7,562 nucleotides of DNA from Alphaproteobacteria bacterium. GTDB taxonomy: Bacteria; Pseudomonadota; Alphaproteobacteria; Rickettsiales; JABCZZ01. Where the stretch lies: NCBI GenBank assembly GCA_013289445.1, contig JABCZZ010000028.1:1-7562 (forward strand), in the 5' to 3' direction. Made by a program: the position numbers and the translations under genes. Shown here in pieces: positions 6,991-7,562 of this stretch (position 1 is the first letter of the stretch; the number at the start of each line of letters is the position of its first letter). The notes beneath the pieces are model-generated. The model was given only the letters and a program-made list of their open reading frames with translations, searched no databases and was not told where the DNA came from.

Positions 6991-7010
6991 CGGGACTGAC
7001 TTACCTTCAA

Positions 7011-7562
7011 CTACATCACCCCGGCGCGCAGGCAGTCATGCACGTGGAGTATGCCCACCGGCTTGCCGTCTTCCACGACAAACAGGCTGGTGATGGATTT
7101 GGTATTCATGATGCGCAGTGCTTCGGCGGCAAGCGTCGTAGGCGTGACGGTAATGGGCGAGCGCGTCATTACTTCATACGCAACTTTATTTAGCAGTCCT
7201 GGCTCCATGTGGCGGCGCAGATCGCCATCGGTAATCGCGCCAATCAACTGGCCTTTATCATCTACTACGGCAGCACAGCCGAAAGACTTGGCAGTCATCA
7301 CGAGCAATACTTTCGACATAATATCGTCTTTGTGCGCGAGTGGCGTTTCCTCGACAGTATGCATGAGATTGTCGACATGGATAAACATCTTGCCGAGCTT
7401 GCCGCCAGGATGCAGCACATGGAAATCCTGTGAAGTGAAGCCGCGTCGCTCGAGCACGGCGATGGCCAGTGCGTCGCCCAGTACCAGCATCATGGTCGTA
7501 GAGGTGGTAGGAGCATTAGTGGGAGACGCTTCGGGCACATCGGGAAGCACAAGCGCCACATC
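7011..7562 (-). CDS. kdsD: D-arabinose-5-phosphate isomerase KdsD/KpsF/GutQ, partial (N-terminus beyond right edge)
   Basis: The enzyme converts ribulose-5-phosphate to arabinose-5-phosphate, the first step to Kdo of the LPS core. Only the last 183 residues are present; the frame stays open to the window edge. An internal GTG at 7557-7559 is not a real start because the SIS domain would be cut. Seen are the end of the sugar isomerase (SIS) domain with APTTSTT (17-23 of the fragment) and GDALAIAVLERRGF (29-42), the family motif HPGGKLG (51-57), and two CBS domains (about 67-118 and 130-180) with TDGDLRR (111-117) and the ending HVHDCLRAGVM (173-183), which closely resembles E. coli KdsD. The loop before APTTSTT (EASPTN) seems one residue shorter than in the relatives I recall. 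It lies 20 bases before lptC, and kdsC is not between them. Confidence 0.95.
   Translation of the reverse strand, partial: DVALVLPDVPEASPTNAPTTSTTMMLVLGDALAIAVLERRGFTSQDFHVLHPGGKLGKMFIHVDNLMHTVEETPLAHKDDIMSKVLLVMTAKSFGCAAVVDDKGQLIGAITDGDLRRHMEPGLLNKVAYEVMTRSPITVTPTTLAAEALRIMNTKSITSLFVVEDGKPVGILHVHDCLRAGVM

Noticed and set aside
6322..6999. A 225-codon open frame on the plus strand, covering almost exactly lptC
   Set aside because: It mirrors lptC, has no plausible ribosome site or domain pattern, and the minus-strand gene is supported by position and by the lptA overlap.

Overview
The window looks like chromosomal DNA of a Gram-negative bacterium, most likely an alphaproteobacterium. The reasons are the lipopolysaccharide (LPS) block kdsD-lptC-lptA-lptB running directly into rpoN with no kdsC between kdsD and lptC, the CpaF-type secretion ATPase, and the general style of the proteins. 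The order or genus cannot be settled from the sequence alone. All eight genes lie on the minus strand, so transcription runs from right (7562) to left (1). Genes are packed tightly, and the largest gap is 114 bases.

Right part (about 4814-7562): the 3' part of kdsD (arabinose-5-phosphate isomerase, Kdo synthesis), then lptC, lptA and lptB. These make the Kdo precursor and most of the inner-membrane and periplasmic part of the LPS transport machine. lptC and lptA overlap by 4 bases. lptB appears to have its own promoter so close to its ATG that the transcript could be leaderless. Middle part (3240-4813): rpoN, the sigma-54 factor, complete with its RpoN box and preceded by a good sigma-70-type promoter in the 77-base gap after lptB.

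Left part (1-3239): where hpf and ptsN often follow rpoN, this genome instead carries a cpaF/tadA-type ATPase, a family 2 glycosyltransferase of the polyprenyl-phosphate sugar synthase type, and a DUF2142 multi-pass membrane protein that runs off the left edge. The last three genes are joined without gaps (the glycosyltransferase ribosome site overlaps the cpaF stop; TAATG overlap for DUF2142), so they are probably one transcript. The cpaF upstream gap holds two near-palindromic AT-rich boxes that resemble CtrA sites and may be an operator.

Overall, the right two thirds is a conserved LPS export and sigma-54 neighbourhood. The accessory and more interesting part is the cpaF-glycosyltransferase-DUF2142 cassette and its upstream boxes. 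I found no RNA gene, mobile element, CRISPR array or clear intrinsic terminator, and I cannot claim a wholly new system.
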